This document shows, piece by piece, positions 52,843 to 64,000 of a DNA stretch of 64,000 nt; positions within the stretch are counted from its first letter, which is position 1, and every line of letters begins with the position of its first letter. The stretch is from Haliclona indistincta. Its lineage: Eukaryota; Porifera; Demospongiae; Haplosclerida; Chalinidae. The position numbers were made by a program, and so were the translations under genes. The stretch lies in the NCBI GenBank assembly GCA_964017065.1, contig OZ024784.1:17279152-17343151 (forward strand), read 5' to 3'. The notes under the pieces were generated by a model. It was not told the DNA's origin. It saw only the letters and a program-made list of their open reading frames with translations, and did not search any database.

Positions 52843-53550
52843 ATCAATCAATATATTATACACATTGAATGACAATACGTGTTAGGTCTTTACTATTAAT
52901 TTTGGTAATATTTTTTATTTTTTAAACTTACATACCATTGTACAGTAGCAATAATGAACTCAAGAATGTGATTATACATGTTTAATAAACAGTGACAAGT
53001 CATTCACAAACAAATAATTACAAACAGTGAATTTAGAGTGCAAAATTACATTGCTTTAAAGTTACGTTGAACTTGTAGGGAGCATAAGATCTGAGATCAT
53101 GCATAGTAACACAATAATACCCTTACAGAGTAAGTGTCATACAAGATTTGACAGTTTGTAAATGGATCTGTAGATGTGGTTAAGTGTGTCTTAAAATCAA
53201 ATTCCTTGTCACTTTAAACTTTAAATTGGTGAAGGTTAGATTAAATCAAGACTACTTTTTAATGACGTCACAGTATTAGAAGCAACTGATTCTATCATTA
53301 CCTTGTGTCCCACATCTGTGTAGCTTTAATCATCAGGTGGATCTTTAATATACTTGAATAGACATGAACTACTATAGTAAAGCATCAATAACACAATTAT
53401 TGTATGTGCACTCCATAATTTACTATTGTTGTTGATCTCCTTAATCACCTGGTGTGTCTAAATGTTGTTTTACTGTAAAATTATAGCAGTCTGTTGTGCC
53501 ATTTATGAAAACCAAGAAAATAATGATGTGTTTGTTGTGATGCATATTCC

Positions 53551-53676
53551 CCACATTGGATGCTATCAAAACAGACTTCAGTTGAACAAGCATGGAATGG
53601 AGATTATAGGAACAAGTACTGAAGTGTGTCAACAATTCTGCGTGGGCTGGCTGCCTCTGCTCATTGGGTATAAAAG
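53551..53676 (+). promoter_or_regulatory. Alpha-class promoter of J9
   Basis: cccacattggatgc block and TATAAAAG at 53669-53676. The spacer 52843-53550 before it has no gene. Confidence 0.62.
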
Positions 53677-53768
53677 AAACAGGTCAATGCGGCTCAACAT
53701 CAGGAGAAGTTAGGGATAAGAACAAAGTGAATTAGCATAAAATTATAGATAAATAGCTAAACTGAATC

Positions 53769-54614
53769 ATGAATGCAATTGTAGCTACCCTTGCTATTGC
53801 AGCTATCCTGCTGATAACCGAGTCACTGAGTGCCCCACTTGCCAATCGAAATACTCGCAGTTTAGCATTTCTCAGCAAGTTTACTTGTCTCCCAAAACAA
53901 GGACCTACATATGCCAAGAGAGATTGGAAATCCTGCCAGAAAATTCCCAACCATATGCTACCACCACAGACACCGACATATCGTGAACTAGACATTGAAG
54001 AACAATTAGCACAGGGAAACTCACCACATCTGCAGGCTCCAGAAAAGTACGTCTACTTTATACTTGACTAAATAAACTGTACTATTCATATCTGTATCAA
54101 CTATAGTGGCTATCAGTGTTTCCAGTTGGACAGATATACTCCTAACTTCAATTCAAGATGTCCTGCTTTTTGCAAGAGAAGAGATCCTCTCAAGAGATTT
54201 TGCAATAGCCCTTTCCAGAGTGGCACATCTGCTAGTGGAAGCTTTGTCATTGCTGAGTCTCCTGATTACAATTGTTCTCCAGCTTACATGAAGAATGTAA
54301 TATGTATCTACAATGTCAGCATGCCCTGCAGTACTAGTCATGTACAAGTGACATATTCTAATATCAACATCACCGACAATGACTTTGTTCAAGTGATTGA
54401 TCCTACCAGAGGTCAAGCTCATCAACCAGTATCTGGATCAAGCTGGCCCAATACTCAACTGAGTATTCCCAGCTCACAGTTCCTACTGGTGTTCTGGAGT
54501 GACAAGGACAGCACTCAGAGTAAAGGATTCAAACTAGTCATGAGCTGTCCCACTATTGACAATAATAGTAATGGATCTGGTGATCAACCAAATCTTGTGC
54601 CTTCTCAAGAATAG
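53769..54614 (+). CDS. Secreted CUB-domain protein J9 (alpha)
   Basis: Exons 53769-54046 and 54107-54614, 261 aa. Protein equals J5 except for the signal peptide (AILLITES). Silent or single-base changes include tttagcattt in exon 1 and tccagttgg in exon 2. Confidence 0.86.
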
Positions 54615-55000
54615 ATTAATCAATAATTATTTATTATAAACATTGAATGACAATAGGTTTTTAATTATACTATTTTATTTAAAATAATTATTACTACATT
54701 ACATTGAGAAGTTGCAATATACAATGAAGAAAAAACATGTTTATTGAACAGTGTCAAACTATTCACAAACTACAATTATTTGCAAACAGAAAAGTTTACA
54801 AAATTTCATTAGTTTAAAGTTATGTTGAACTTCTGAGAAGCACAAGATCCGTGATCATGAATGCAAATATTTTAAATTACCCTTATGGAGCATGTTTATT
54901 AACTTGGTATGATCATCATCAGTTCAGTTAAAACAGATACTATAACAGATATTTAGCTGGAACAAAATTATGATGCACATAAAATGTAAAGTCGATCGCT

Positions 55001-55100
55001 GCAGTCAGTCATGAGTGCACTGACAGTCTTCCTTACCATTTCTCTATGATAGCAGTGACGTCACTATCAGCAATAGCTAGGTATAAGAGACTTTGGGAGT
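55001..55100 (+). pseudogene. Relict I-gene 3' end in the J9-J10 spacer
   Basis: Near-identical to the relict at 51379-51480. Confidence 0.78.
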
Positions 55101-55375
55101 TAGCAATTTTAGTGCAAAACCACCATGCGTTCCAAATATTTAGTTTGGACACATCATAGCTGTACAAACTGTCAAGTAGTATTGTTAATGTCAGAAAAAG
55201 TGACTCCTCAGTCAACAGCTTGGAAGCCAGCAATGACGAACTAGACAGAACTAACGAACTTTACACTTCAGAGTATTTTGAGTGTCGGAGTACGTGATGA
55301 ATATCAGAATCAGTCACAGGCACATTGATTAATCTTCAGTGATGTCATTGTGAAATGTACAGGTTACGCCACTGT

Positions 55376-55522
55376 GTCCCGGGACGAGCCCACAGTAGTT
55401 ACTCAAAGTGAAATGATTTAGCTAAAAAAACATAATTATAGAACAAACACCAGATTTATATTATGTCAACATATCCAGCTGCTGCTGTACTGTAATGCAT
55501 GGGTTAGCCGAGACTATAAAAT
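55376..55522 (+). promoter_or_regulatory. Beta-class promoter of J10
   Basis: GTCCCGGGAC at 55376-55385; TATAAAAT at 55515-55522. Confidence 0.62.
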
Positions 55523-55620
55523 AGCTCATCATACTCAGTTGATCAGAACTTAGAAAGAAAGAGATAGAATAGTAACAGATAATTTTATAGCTATAGTTTG
55601 AGTTTAGAAATAAAATAATT

Positions 55621-56458
55621 ATGAATCTAATTGTAGCTACCCTTGCTATAGCAGCTCTCTTGCTGATAACTGAGTCTGCTCCACTTGCCAATCGAAATAT
55701 TCGCAGTCTAGGATTCAACAAGTTCACTTGTCTCCCCAAACAAGGAGCTACATACTCTAAAAGGGATTGGAAATCTTGCCAGAAAATTCCCAACCATATG
55801 CTACCACCACAGACACCGACATATCGTGAACTAGACATTGAAGAACAACTAGCACAGGGAAACTCACCACATCTGCAGGCTCCAGAAAAGTAAGATCATA
55901 AACAATGATAACTCCACTGTACCATTCCATGCTAATATTTTCTGCAGTGGTTATCAGTGTTTCCAGCTGGATCGATACACTCCAAGTGTTGATAATACAA
56001 GATGTCCTGCCTTCTGCAAGAGACGAGATCCAATCACTAAATTTTGCAATAGCCCTTTCCAGAGTGGCACATCTGCTAGTGGAAGCTTTGTCATTGCTGA
56101 GTCTCCTGATTACAATTGTTCTCCAGCTTACATGAAGAATGTAATATGTATCTACAATGTCAGCATGCCCTGCAGTACTAGTCATGTACAAGTGACATAT
56201 TCTAATATCAATATCACTGACAATGACTTTGTTCAAGTGATTGATCCTACCAGAGGTCAAGCTCATCAACCAGTATCTGGATCAAGTTGGCCCAATACTC
56301 AACTGAGTATTCCCAGCTCACAGTTCCTACTGGTGTTCTGGAGTGACAAGGACAGCACTCAGAGTAAAGGATTCAAACTAGTCATGAGCTGTCCCACTGT
56401 AGACAATAATAGTAATGGATCTGGTGATCAACTAAATCTTGTGCCTTCTCAAGAATAG
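55621..56458 (+). CDS. Secreted CUB-domain protein J10 (beta)
   Basis: Exons 55621-55889 and 55948-56458, 259 aa. Same as J8 except FKLVMSC and a CFQ codon change (tttcagc/ttccagc). The two genes and ~3.6 kb around them are the youngest duplication in the window. Confidence 0.86.
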
Positions 56459-57166
56459 ATCAATCAATATATTATACACATTGAATGACAATACGTGTTA
56501 GGTCTTTACTATTAATTTTGGTAATATTTTTTATTTTTTAAACTTACATACCATTGTACAGTAGCAATAATGAACTCAAGAATGTGATTATACATGTTTA
56601 ATAAACAGTGACAAGTCATTCACAAACAAATAATTACAAACAGTGAATTTAGAGTGCAAAATTACATTGCTTTAAAGTTACGTTGAACTTGTAGGGAGCA
56701 TAAGATCTGAGATCATGCATAGTAACACAATAATACCCTTACAGAGTAAGTGTCATACAAGATTTGACAGTTTGTAAATGGATCTGTAGATGTGGTTAAG
56801 TGTGTCTTAAAATCAAATTCCTTGTCACTTTAAACTTTAAATTGGTGAAGGTTAGATTAAATCAAGACTACTTTTTAATGACGTCACAGTATTAGAAGCA
56901 ACTGATTCTATCATTACCTTGTGTCCCACATCTGTGTAGCTTTAATCATCAGGTGGATCTTTAATATACTTGAATAGACATGAACTACTATAGTAAAGCA
57001 TCAATAACACAATTATTGTATGTGCACTCCATAATTTACTATTGTTGTTGATCTCCTTAATCACCTGGTGTGTCTAAATGTTGTTTTACTGTAAAATTAT
57101 AGCAGTCTGTTGTGCCATTTATGAAAACCAAGAAAATAATGATGTGTTTGTTGTGATGCATATTCC

Positions 57167-57292
57167 CCACATTGGATGCTATCAAAACAGACTTCAGTTG
57201 AACAAGCATAGAATGGAGATTATAGGAACAAGTACTGAAGTGTGTCAACAATTCTGCGTGGGCTGGCTGGTTCTGCTCATTGACTATAAAAG
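57167..57292 (+). promoter_or_regulatory. Alpha-class promoter of J11
   Basis: cccacattggatgc block and TATAAAAG at 57285-57292. Spacer 56459-57166 before it matches 52843-53550 almost base for base. Confidence 0.62.
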
Positions 57293-57384
57293 AAACAGGT
57301 CAATGCGGCTCAACATCAGGAGAAGTTAGAGATAAGAACAAAGTGAATTAGCATAAAATTTTAGATAAATAGCTAAACTGAATC

Positions 57385-58236
57385 ATGAATGCAATTGTAT
57401 CTACCCTTGCTATTGCAGCTATGCTGCTGATAACTGAGTCACTGAGTGCCCCACTTGCCAATCGAAATACTCGCAGTCTAGCATTTCTCAGCAAGTTTAC
57501 TTGTCTCCCAAAACAAGGACCTACATATGCCAAGAGAGATTGGAAATCCTGCCAGAAAATTCCCAACCATATGCTACCACCACAGACACCGACATATCGT
57601 GAACTAGACATTGAAGAACAACTAGCACAGGGAAACTCACCACATCTGCAGGCTCCAGAAAAGTACGTCTACTTTTTACTTCACTAAATAAACTGTACTA
57701 TTCATAATATTATCTGTATCAACTATAGTGGCTATCAGTGTTTCCAGCTGGACAGATATACTCCTAACTCTAATTCAAGATGTCCTGCTTTTTGCAAGAG
57801 AAGAGATCCTCTCAAGAGATTTTGCAATAGCCCTTTCCAGAGTGGCACATCTGCTAGTGGAAGCTTTGTCATTGCTGAGTCTCCTGATTACAGCTGTTCT
57901 CCAGCTTACATGAAGAATGTAATATGTATCTACAATGTCAGCATGCCCTGCAGTACTAGTCATGTACAAGTGACATATTCTAATATCAACATCACTGACA
58001 ATGACTTTGTTCAAGTGATTGATCCTACCAGAGGTCAAGCTCATCAACCAGTATCTGGATCAAGCTGGCCCAATACTCAACTGAGTATTCCCAGCTCACA
58101 GTTCCTACTGGTGTTCTGGAGTGACAAGGACAGCACTCAGAGTAAAGGATTCAAACTAGTCATGAGCTGTCCCACTATTGACAATAATAGTAATGGATCT
58201 GGTGATCAACCAAATCTTGTGCCTTCTCAAGAATAG
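57385..58236 (+). CDS. Secreted CUB-domain protein J11 (alpha)
   Basis: Exons 57385-57662 and 57729-58236, 261 aa. Has IVSTLAIAAML in the signal peptide, YTPNSNSRC at the start of exon 2 and DYSCSP at the CUB turn; the latter is shared with J6. The intron is 6 bp longer than in other alpha copies (cataatattatctg). Confidence 0.86.
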
Positions 58237-58611
58237 ATCAACCAATAATTATTATAAACATTGAATGACAATAGGTTTTTAATTATACAATTTTATTTAA
58301 AATAATTATTACTACATTACATTGAGAAGTTGCAATATACAATAAAGAAAAAACATGTTTATTGAACAGTGTCGAACTATTCACAAACTACAATTATTTG
58401 CAAACAGAAAAGTTTCCAAAATTTCATTTGTTTAAAGTTATGTTGAACTTCTGAAAAGCACAAGATCCGAATGCAAATATTTTAAATTACCCTTATGGAG
58501 CATGTTTATTAACTTGGTATGATCATCATCAGTTCAGTTAAAACAGATACTATAACAGATATTTAGCTGGAACAAAATTATGATGCACATAAAAATGTAA
58601 AGTCGATCGCT

Positions 58612-58716
58612 GCAGTCAGTCGTGAGTGCACTGACAGTCTTCCTTACCATTTCTCTATGATAGCAGTGAAGTCACTATCAGCAATAGCTAGCTAGGTATA
58701 AGATATTTTCAGAGTT
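58612..58716 (+). pseudogene. Relict I-gene 3' end in the J11-J12 spacer
   Basis: Carries cagtcgtgagtgc and agtgaagtcac, the less derived forms also seen after J3 and J5. Confidence 0.78.
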
Positions 58717-58981
58717 AGCAATTTTAGTACAAAACCACCATGTGTTCCAAATATTTAGTTTGGACACATCATAGCTGTACAAACTGTCAAGTAGTATTGT
58801 TAATGTCAGAAAAAGTGACTCCTCAGTCGACAGCTTGGAAGCCAGCAATGACAGAACTAACGAACTTTACACTTCAGAGTATTTTGAGTGTCAGAGTACG
58901 TGATGAATATCAGAATCAGTCACAGGCACATTGATTAATCTTCAGTGATGTCATTGTGAAATGTACAGGTTGCACCACTGT

Positions 58982-59129
58982 GTCCCGGGACGAGCCCACA
59001 GTAGTTACTCAAAGTGAAATGATTTAGCTAAAAAAAACATAATTATAGAACAAACACCAGATTTATATTTTGTCAACATATCCAGCTACTGCTGTACTGT
59101 ATTGCATGGGTTAGCCGAGACTATAAAAT
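58982..59129 (+). promoter_or_regulatory. Beta-class promoter of J12
   Basis: GTCCCGGGAC at 58982-58991; TATAAAAT at 59122-59129. Confidence 0.62.
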
Positions 59130-59217
59130 AGCTCATCACACTCAGTTGATCAGAACTTAGAAAGAAAGAGATAGAATAGTAACAGATATAGCTATAGTTT
59201 GAGTTTAGAAATAAATT

Positions 59218-60055
59218 ATGAATCTAATTGTAGCTACCCTTGCTATAGCAGCTCTCTTGCTGATAACTGAGTCTGCTCCACTTGCCAATCGAAATATTCG
59301 CAGTCTAGGATTCAACAAGTTCACTTGTCTCCCCAAACACGGACCTACATACTCAAAAAGGGATTGGAAATCCTGCCAGAAAATTCCCACCCATATGCTA
59401 CCACCACAGACACCGACATATCGTGAACTAGACATTGAAGAACAACTAGCACAGGGAAACTCACCACATCTGCAGGCTCCAGAAAAGTAAGATCATGAAC
59501 AATGATAACTCCACTGTACCATTCCATGCTAATATTTTCTGCAGTGGTTATCAGTGTTTCCAGCTGGATAGATACACTCCTAGTGTTGATAATACAAGAT
59601 GTCCTGCCTTCTGCAAGAGACGAGATCCAATCACTAAATTTTGCAATAGCCCTTTTCAGAGTGGCACATCTGCTAGTGGAAGCTTTGTCATTGCTGAGTC
59701 TCCTGATTACAATTGTTCTCCGACTTACATGAAGAATGTAATATGTATCTACAATGTCAGCATGCCCTGCAGTACTAGTCATGTACAAGTGACATATTCT
59801 AATATCAACATCACTGACAATGACTTTGTTCAAGTGATTGATCCTACCAGAGGTCAAGCTCATCAACCAGTATCTGGATCAAGCTGGCCCAATACTCAAC
59901 TGAGTATTCCCAGCTCACAGTTCCTACTGGTGTTCTGGAGTGACAAGGACAGCACTCAGAGTAAAGGATTCAAACTAGTCATGAGCTGTCCCACTATAGA
60001 CAATAATAGTAATGGATCTGGTGATCAACCAAATCTGGTGCCTTCTCAAGAATAG
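59218..60055 (+). CDS. Secreted CUB-domain protein J12 (beta)
   Basis: Exons 59218-59486 and 59545-60055, 259 aa. Differs at PKHGPTYSKRD and IPTHMLPP (usual IPNHMLPP), and has NCSPTYMKN at the CUB turn, shared with J2. The exon 2 frame stays open through the intron, so an unspliced reading frame from 59495 also exists. Confidence 0.86.
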
Positions 60056-60772
60056 ATCAATCACATATTGAATGACAATAGGTGTTAGACAATGATAGAC
60101 TTTACTATTTTCGTAATAATTTTTTTTTACTTTTTTAACTTAAACACCATTATACAGTAGCAATAATGAACTCAAGAATGTGATTATACATGTTTAATAA
60201 ACAGTGAAAAATCATTCAAAAACAAATAATTACAAACAGTGAATTTAGAGTGCAAAATTACATTGCTTTAAAGTTACGTTGAACTTGTAGGGAGCATAAG
60301 ATCTGTGATCATGCATAGTAACACAATAATACCCTTACAGAGTATGTGTCATACAAGATTTGACAGTTTGTAAATGGATCTGTAGATGTGGTTAAGCGTG
60401 TCTTAAAATCAAATTCCTTGCCACTTTAAATTGGTGAAGGTTAGATTAAATCAAGACTACTTTTTAATGATGCCACAGCATTAGAAGCAACTGATTCTAT
60501 CATTGCCTTGTTTCCCACATCTGTGCATGTAATTGGAGCTTTAATCATCAGGTGCATCTTTAATATACTTGAAAGACATAAAATACTAAAATAAAGCAAC
60601 GATAGCACAATTATTGTATTATTGTATGTGCTCTCCATAATTACTATTGTTGTTAATCTCCTTAACCATCTGGTGTGTCTAATTGTCGTTTTACTGCAAA
60701 ATTAGCAGTCTATTGGGCCATTTTAGAAAAACAAGAAAATAAGGATATTTTTCTTGTCTACTTGTGTATTTC

Positions 60773-60888
60773 CCCACATTGGATGCTATCAAAACAGAAT
60801 TCAGTTGAGCAAGCATGGAATGGTGATTATAAGAACAAGCACAGAACTGAGTCAACAACTCTGCGTGGGCTGGCTGGTTGTATAAAAG
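60773..60888 (+). promoter_or_regulatory. Alpha-class promoter of J13, shortened
   Basis: cccacattggatgc block present; ~11 bp between ggctggttg and TATAAAAG (60881-60888) are missing compared with the other alpha promoters. Spacer 60056-60772 has no gene. Confidence 0.6.
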
Positions 60889-60981
60889 AAACAGGTCAAT
60901 GCGGCTCAACATCAGGAGAAGTTAGAGATAAGAACAAAGCAAAGTAGGATAGATATAATAATATTATAGCTAAACTGAATC

Positions 60982-61827
60982 ATGAATGCAATTGTAGCTA
61001 CCCTTGCTATTGCAGCTATCCTGCTGATAACTGAGTCACTGAGTGCTCCACTTGCCAATCGAAATACTCGCAGTCTAGCATTTCTCAGCAAGTTCACTTG
61101 TCTCCCAAAACAAGGACCTACATATACCAAGAGAGATTGGAAATCCTGCCAGAAAATTCCCAACCATATGCTACCACCACAGACACCGACATATCGTGAA
61201 CTAGACATTGAAGAACAACTAGCACAGGGAAACTCACCACATCTGCAGGCTCCAGAAAAGTATGTCTACTTTTTACTTGACTAAATAAACTGTACTATTC
61301 ATATCTGTATCAACTATAGTGGCTATCAGTGTTTCCAGCTGGACAGATATACTCCTAACTTCAATTCAAGATGTCCTGCATTTTGTAAGAGAAGAGATCC
61401 TCTCAAGAGATTTTGCAATAGCCCTTTCCAGAGTGGCACATCTGCTAGTGGAAGCTTTGTCATTGCTGAGTCTCCTGATTACAATTGTTCTCCAGCTTAC
61501 ATGAAGAATGTAATATGTATCTACAATGTCAGCATTCCCTGCAGTACTAGTCATGTACAAGTGACATATTCTAATATCAACATCACTGACAATGACTTTG
61601 TTCAAGTGATTGATCCTACCAGAGGTCAAGCTCATCAACCAGTGTCTGGATCAAGCTGGCCCAATACTCAACTGAGTATTCCCAGCTCACAGTTCCTACT
61701 GGTGTTCTGGAGTGACAAGGACAGCACTCAGAGTAAAGGATTCAAACTAGTCATGAGCTGTCCCACTATTGACAATAATAGTAATGGATCTGGTGATCAA
61801 CTAAATCTGGTGCCTTCTCAAGAATAG
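60982..61827 (+). CDS. Secreted CUB-domain protein J13 (alpha)
   Basis: Exons 60982-61259 and 61320-61827, 261 aa; donor is GTATGT. Distinct residues: TYTKRDW, NVSIPCST (others NVSMPCST), DQLNLVPSQE. Confidence 0.86.
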
Positions 61828-62233
61828 ATCAATCAATAATTATTATAAACACAATAGGTTTTTAATTATACAATTTTATTCGGCTGATTTTATTTAAAAT
61901 AAGTATGACTACATTACATTTATATTATTACATTGAGAAGTTTCAATATACAAAGAAGAAAAAACAAGTTTATTAAACAGTGTCAAACTATTCAAAATTA
62001 TTTGCAAACAGGAAAGTGTCCAAAATTGCTTTACTTTAAAGTTACGTTGAACTTCTGAGAAGCTTAAGATCCGTGATCATGAATGCATATTTTTTCAATA
62101 AATAATATAGAGCATGTTTCATACAAAATATTAACTTGGTATGATCATAATCAGTTCTTTTTAAACAGATACTATAACAGATATTTAGCAGAAAAAAAAT
62201 TACGATGCATGAAAAATGTATAAAGTCGACCGC

Positions 62234-62332
62234 TGCAGTCAGTCGTGAGTGCACTGACAGTCTTCCTTACCATTTTTTCAGTGATAGCAGTGAAGTCACT
62301 ATCAGCAATAGCTAAGTATAAGAGATTTTGAG
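62234..62332 (+). pseudogene. Relict I-gene 3' end in the J13-J14 spacer
   Basis: Same relict with its own changes (accattttttcagtgatagcag). The surrounding spacer is the most diverged of the alpha-to-beta spacers. Confidence 0.75.
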
Positions 62333-62615
62333 AGTTAGCAATTTTAGTGCAAAACCACCATGCGTTCCAAATATTTAGTTTTGACACATCATAGCTGTAC
62401 AAACTGTCAAGTAGTGTTGGTAATGTCAAAAAAAGTGACTCCTCAGTCAATAGCTTGGAAGCCAGCAATGACAAACTAGACAGAACTAATGAACTTCACA
62501 CTTCAGAGTATTTTGAGTGTCAGAGTACGTGATGAATATCAGAATCAGTCACAGGCACATTGATTAATCTTCAGTGATGTCATTGTGAAATGTACAGGTT
62601 GCGGCCTCGAGTTGT

Positions 62616-62763
62616 GTCCCGGGACGAGCCCACAGTAGTTACTCAAGCTGAAATGATTTAGCTAAAAAAAACATGATTATAGAACAAACACCAGATCCAT
62701 ATTATGTCAACAGCTCCAGCTGCTGCTGTACTGTACTACATGGGTTAACCGAGACTATAAAAT
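62616..62763 (+). promoter_or_regulatory. Beta-class promoter of J14
   Basis: GTCCCGGGAC at 62616-62625; TATAAAAT at 62756-62763. The 5' UTR carries the longer gaacaaattgagatag form otherwise found upstream of J1 and J3. Confidence 0.62.
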
Positions 62764-62860
62764 AGCTCATCACACTCAGTTGATCAGAAGTTAGAAAGAA
62801 AGAACAAATTGAGATAGAATAGTAACAGATATAGCTATAGTTTGAGTTTAGAAATAAATT

Positions 62861-63700
62861 ATGAATGCAATTGTAGCTACCCTTGCTATAGCAGCTCTCT
62901 TGCTGATAACTGAGTCAGCTCCACTTGCCAATCGAAATACTCGCAGTCTAGGATTCAACAAGTTCACTTGTCTCCTCAAACATGGACCTACATACTCTAA
63001 AAGGGATTGGAAATCCTGCCAGAAAATTCCCAACCATATGCTACCACCACAGACACCGACATATCGTGAACTAGACATTGAAGAACAACTAGCACAGGGA
63101 AACTCACCACATCTGCAGGCTCCAGAAAAGTAAGATCATGAACAATGATAACTCCACTGTACCATTAAGCTAATATTTTTTGCAGTGGTTATCAGTGTTT
63201 CCAGCTGGATAGATACACTCCTAGTGTTGATAATACAAGATGTCCTGCCTTCTGCAAGAGACGAGATCCAATCACTAAATTTTGCAATAGCCCTTTCCAG
63301 AGTGGCACATCTGCTAGTGGAAGCTTTGTCATTGCTGAGTCTCCTGATTACAATTGTTCTCCAGCTTACATGAAGAATGTAATATGTATCTACAATGTCA
63401 GCATGCCCTGCAGTACTAGTCATGTACAAGTGACATAATTATTCTAATATCAACATCACTGACAATGACTTTGTTCAAGTGATTGATCCTACCAGAGGTC
63501 AAGCCCATCAACCAGTATCTGGATCAAGCTGGCCCAATACTCAACTGAGTATTCCCAGCTCACAGTTCCTACTGGTGTTCTGGAGTGACAAGGACAGCAC
63601 TCAGAGTAAAGGATTCAAACTAGTCATGAGCTGTCCCACTATTGACAATAATAGTATTGGATCTGGTGATCAACTAAATCTTGTGCCTTCTCAAGAATAG
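62861..63700 (+). pseudogene. CUB-protein gene J14 (beta), 4-bp insertion
   Basis: Exons 62861-63129 and 63186-63700. Exon 2 is 515 bp against 511 in other beta copies. At 63431-63442 the codons for VTYSN read gtgacaTAAttattctaa: four extra bases create an immediate stop and a shift, removing the second half of the CUB domain. The rest matches functional copies. A truncated secreted product ending after about HVQVT is possible. Confidence 0.82.
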
Positions 63701-64000
63701 ATCAACCAATAATTATCATAAACATTGAGTGACAATAGGTTTTTAATTATACTATTTTATTTAATTACATTGAGAAGTTTCAATATACAATGAAGAAAAA
63801 ACAAGTTTATTAAACAGTGTCAAACTATTCATAAGCTATAATTATTTGTAAACAGGAAAGTGTCCAAAATTGCATTATTTTAAAGTTACGTTGAACTTCT
63901 GAGAAGCATCATATCAGTGATCATGAATATTTTTGAATAATTAGATTACCCTTATGGAGCATGTTTCATACAAAATATTAACTTGGTATGATCATCATCA
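63701..64000. other. Start of another beta-to-next spacer
   Basis: The flank after J14 is of the alpha type (aataattatcataaacattg...ggtttttaattatac), as after J3, not the usual beta type. The array probably continues beyond the window. Confidence 0.55.

Noticed and set aside
29443..63700. Each J exon 1 and exon 2 as separate small genes
   Set aside because: Exon lengths, GT/AG borders and phase join them precisely (sum divisible by three in all intact copies); CUB exon 2 alone would lack a signal peptide.

Overview
This is animal nuclear DNA. Genes are split by short introns (mostly 40-60 bp) with GT...AG borders, and three genes are clear animal orthologues (LRR1, TBCB, TSNAX). Around them are tandem families of secreted and membrane proteins and many non-autonomous DNA transposons. 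Compact, head-to-head genes together with lineage-specific beta-helix/multi-TM and CUB proteins suggest a demosponge, perhaps Amphimedon. That is inference; no search was run.

Left part (1-12.5 kb): compact single-copy and small-family genes. Two tandem minus-strand genes encode a secreted protein of unknown family (the first runs off the left edge), and a relict exon of a third copy lies between them. A single-pass membrane protein gene diverges from the second. LRR1 (minus) and TBCB (plus) are head to head across 82 bp. TSNAX follows, then two minus-strand paralogues of an SLC15/POT-like transporter; the first is frameshifted.

Middle (13.2-24.3 kb): two ~780-aa paralogues (weak F-box-like N-terminus, acidic stretch) with duplicated 5' flanks. 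Between them is a broken copy (I1) of a large beta-helix/multi-TM receptor-like gene, interrupted by a hairpin-ended transposon. After the second paralogue comes a ~2.2-kb element with related ends. It holds a decayed IS1595/Merlin-type DDE transposase and a nested TTAA-flanked piggyBac-like MITE.

Right part (24.3-64 kb): two intact ~1257-aa beta-helix/multi-TM genes (I2, I3), and one 3' fragment (J0) plus 14 two-exon genes (J1-J14) for a ~260-aa secreted single-CUB protein. The J genes alternate between two classes, alpha and beta, which differ in promoter, exon 1, intron and the start of exon 2; the CUB-coding sequence is almost identical in all. The ancestral repeat unit can be read as [alpha J - I gene - beta J]. 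It is whole around I3. From J4 onward the I gene is reduced to a ~100-bp remnant of its 3' end, leaving a ~3.6-kb alpha/beta dimer repeated about five times. J1 and J14 carry frameshifts, J3 is a beta/alpha chimera, and J4 has its TATA box ~3.1 kb away because of a transposon.

Three transposons in the array share a design I do not recognise: a 24-bp palindromic cap, then TGTAGGG, then a distal long inverted repeat whose arms are themselves bounded by TGTAGGG/CCCTACA. One contains a perfect ~850-bp TTC/GAA repeat.
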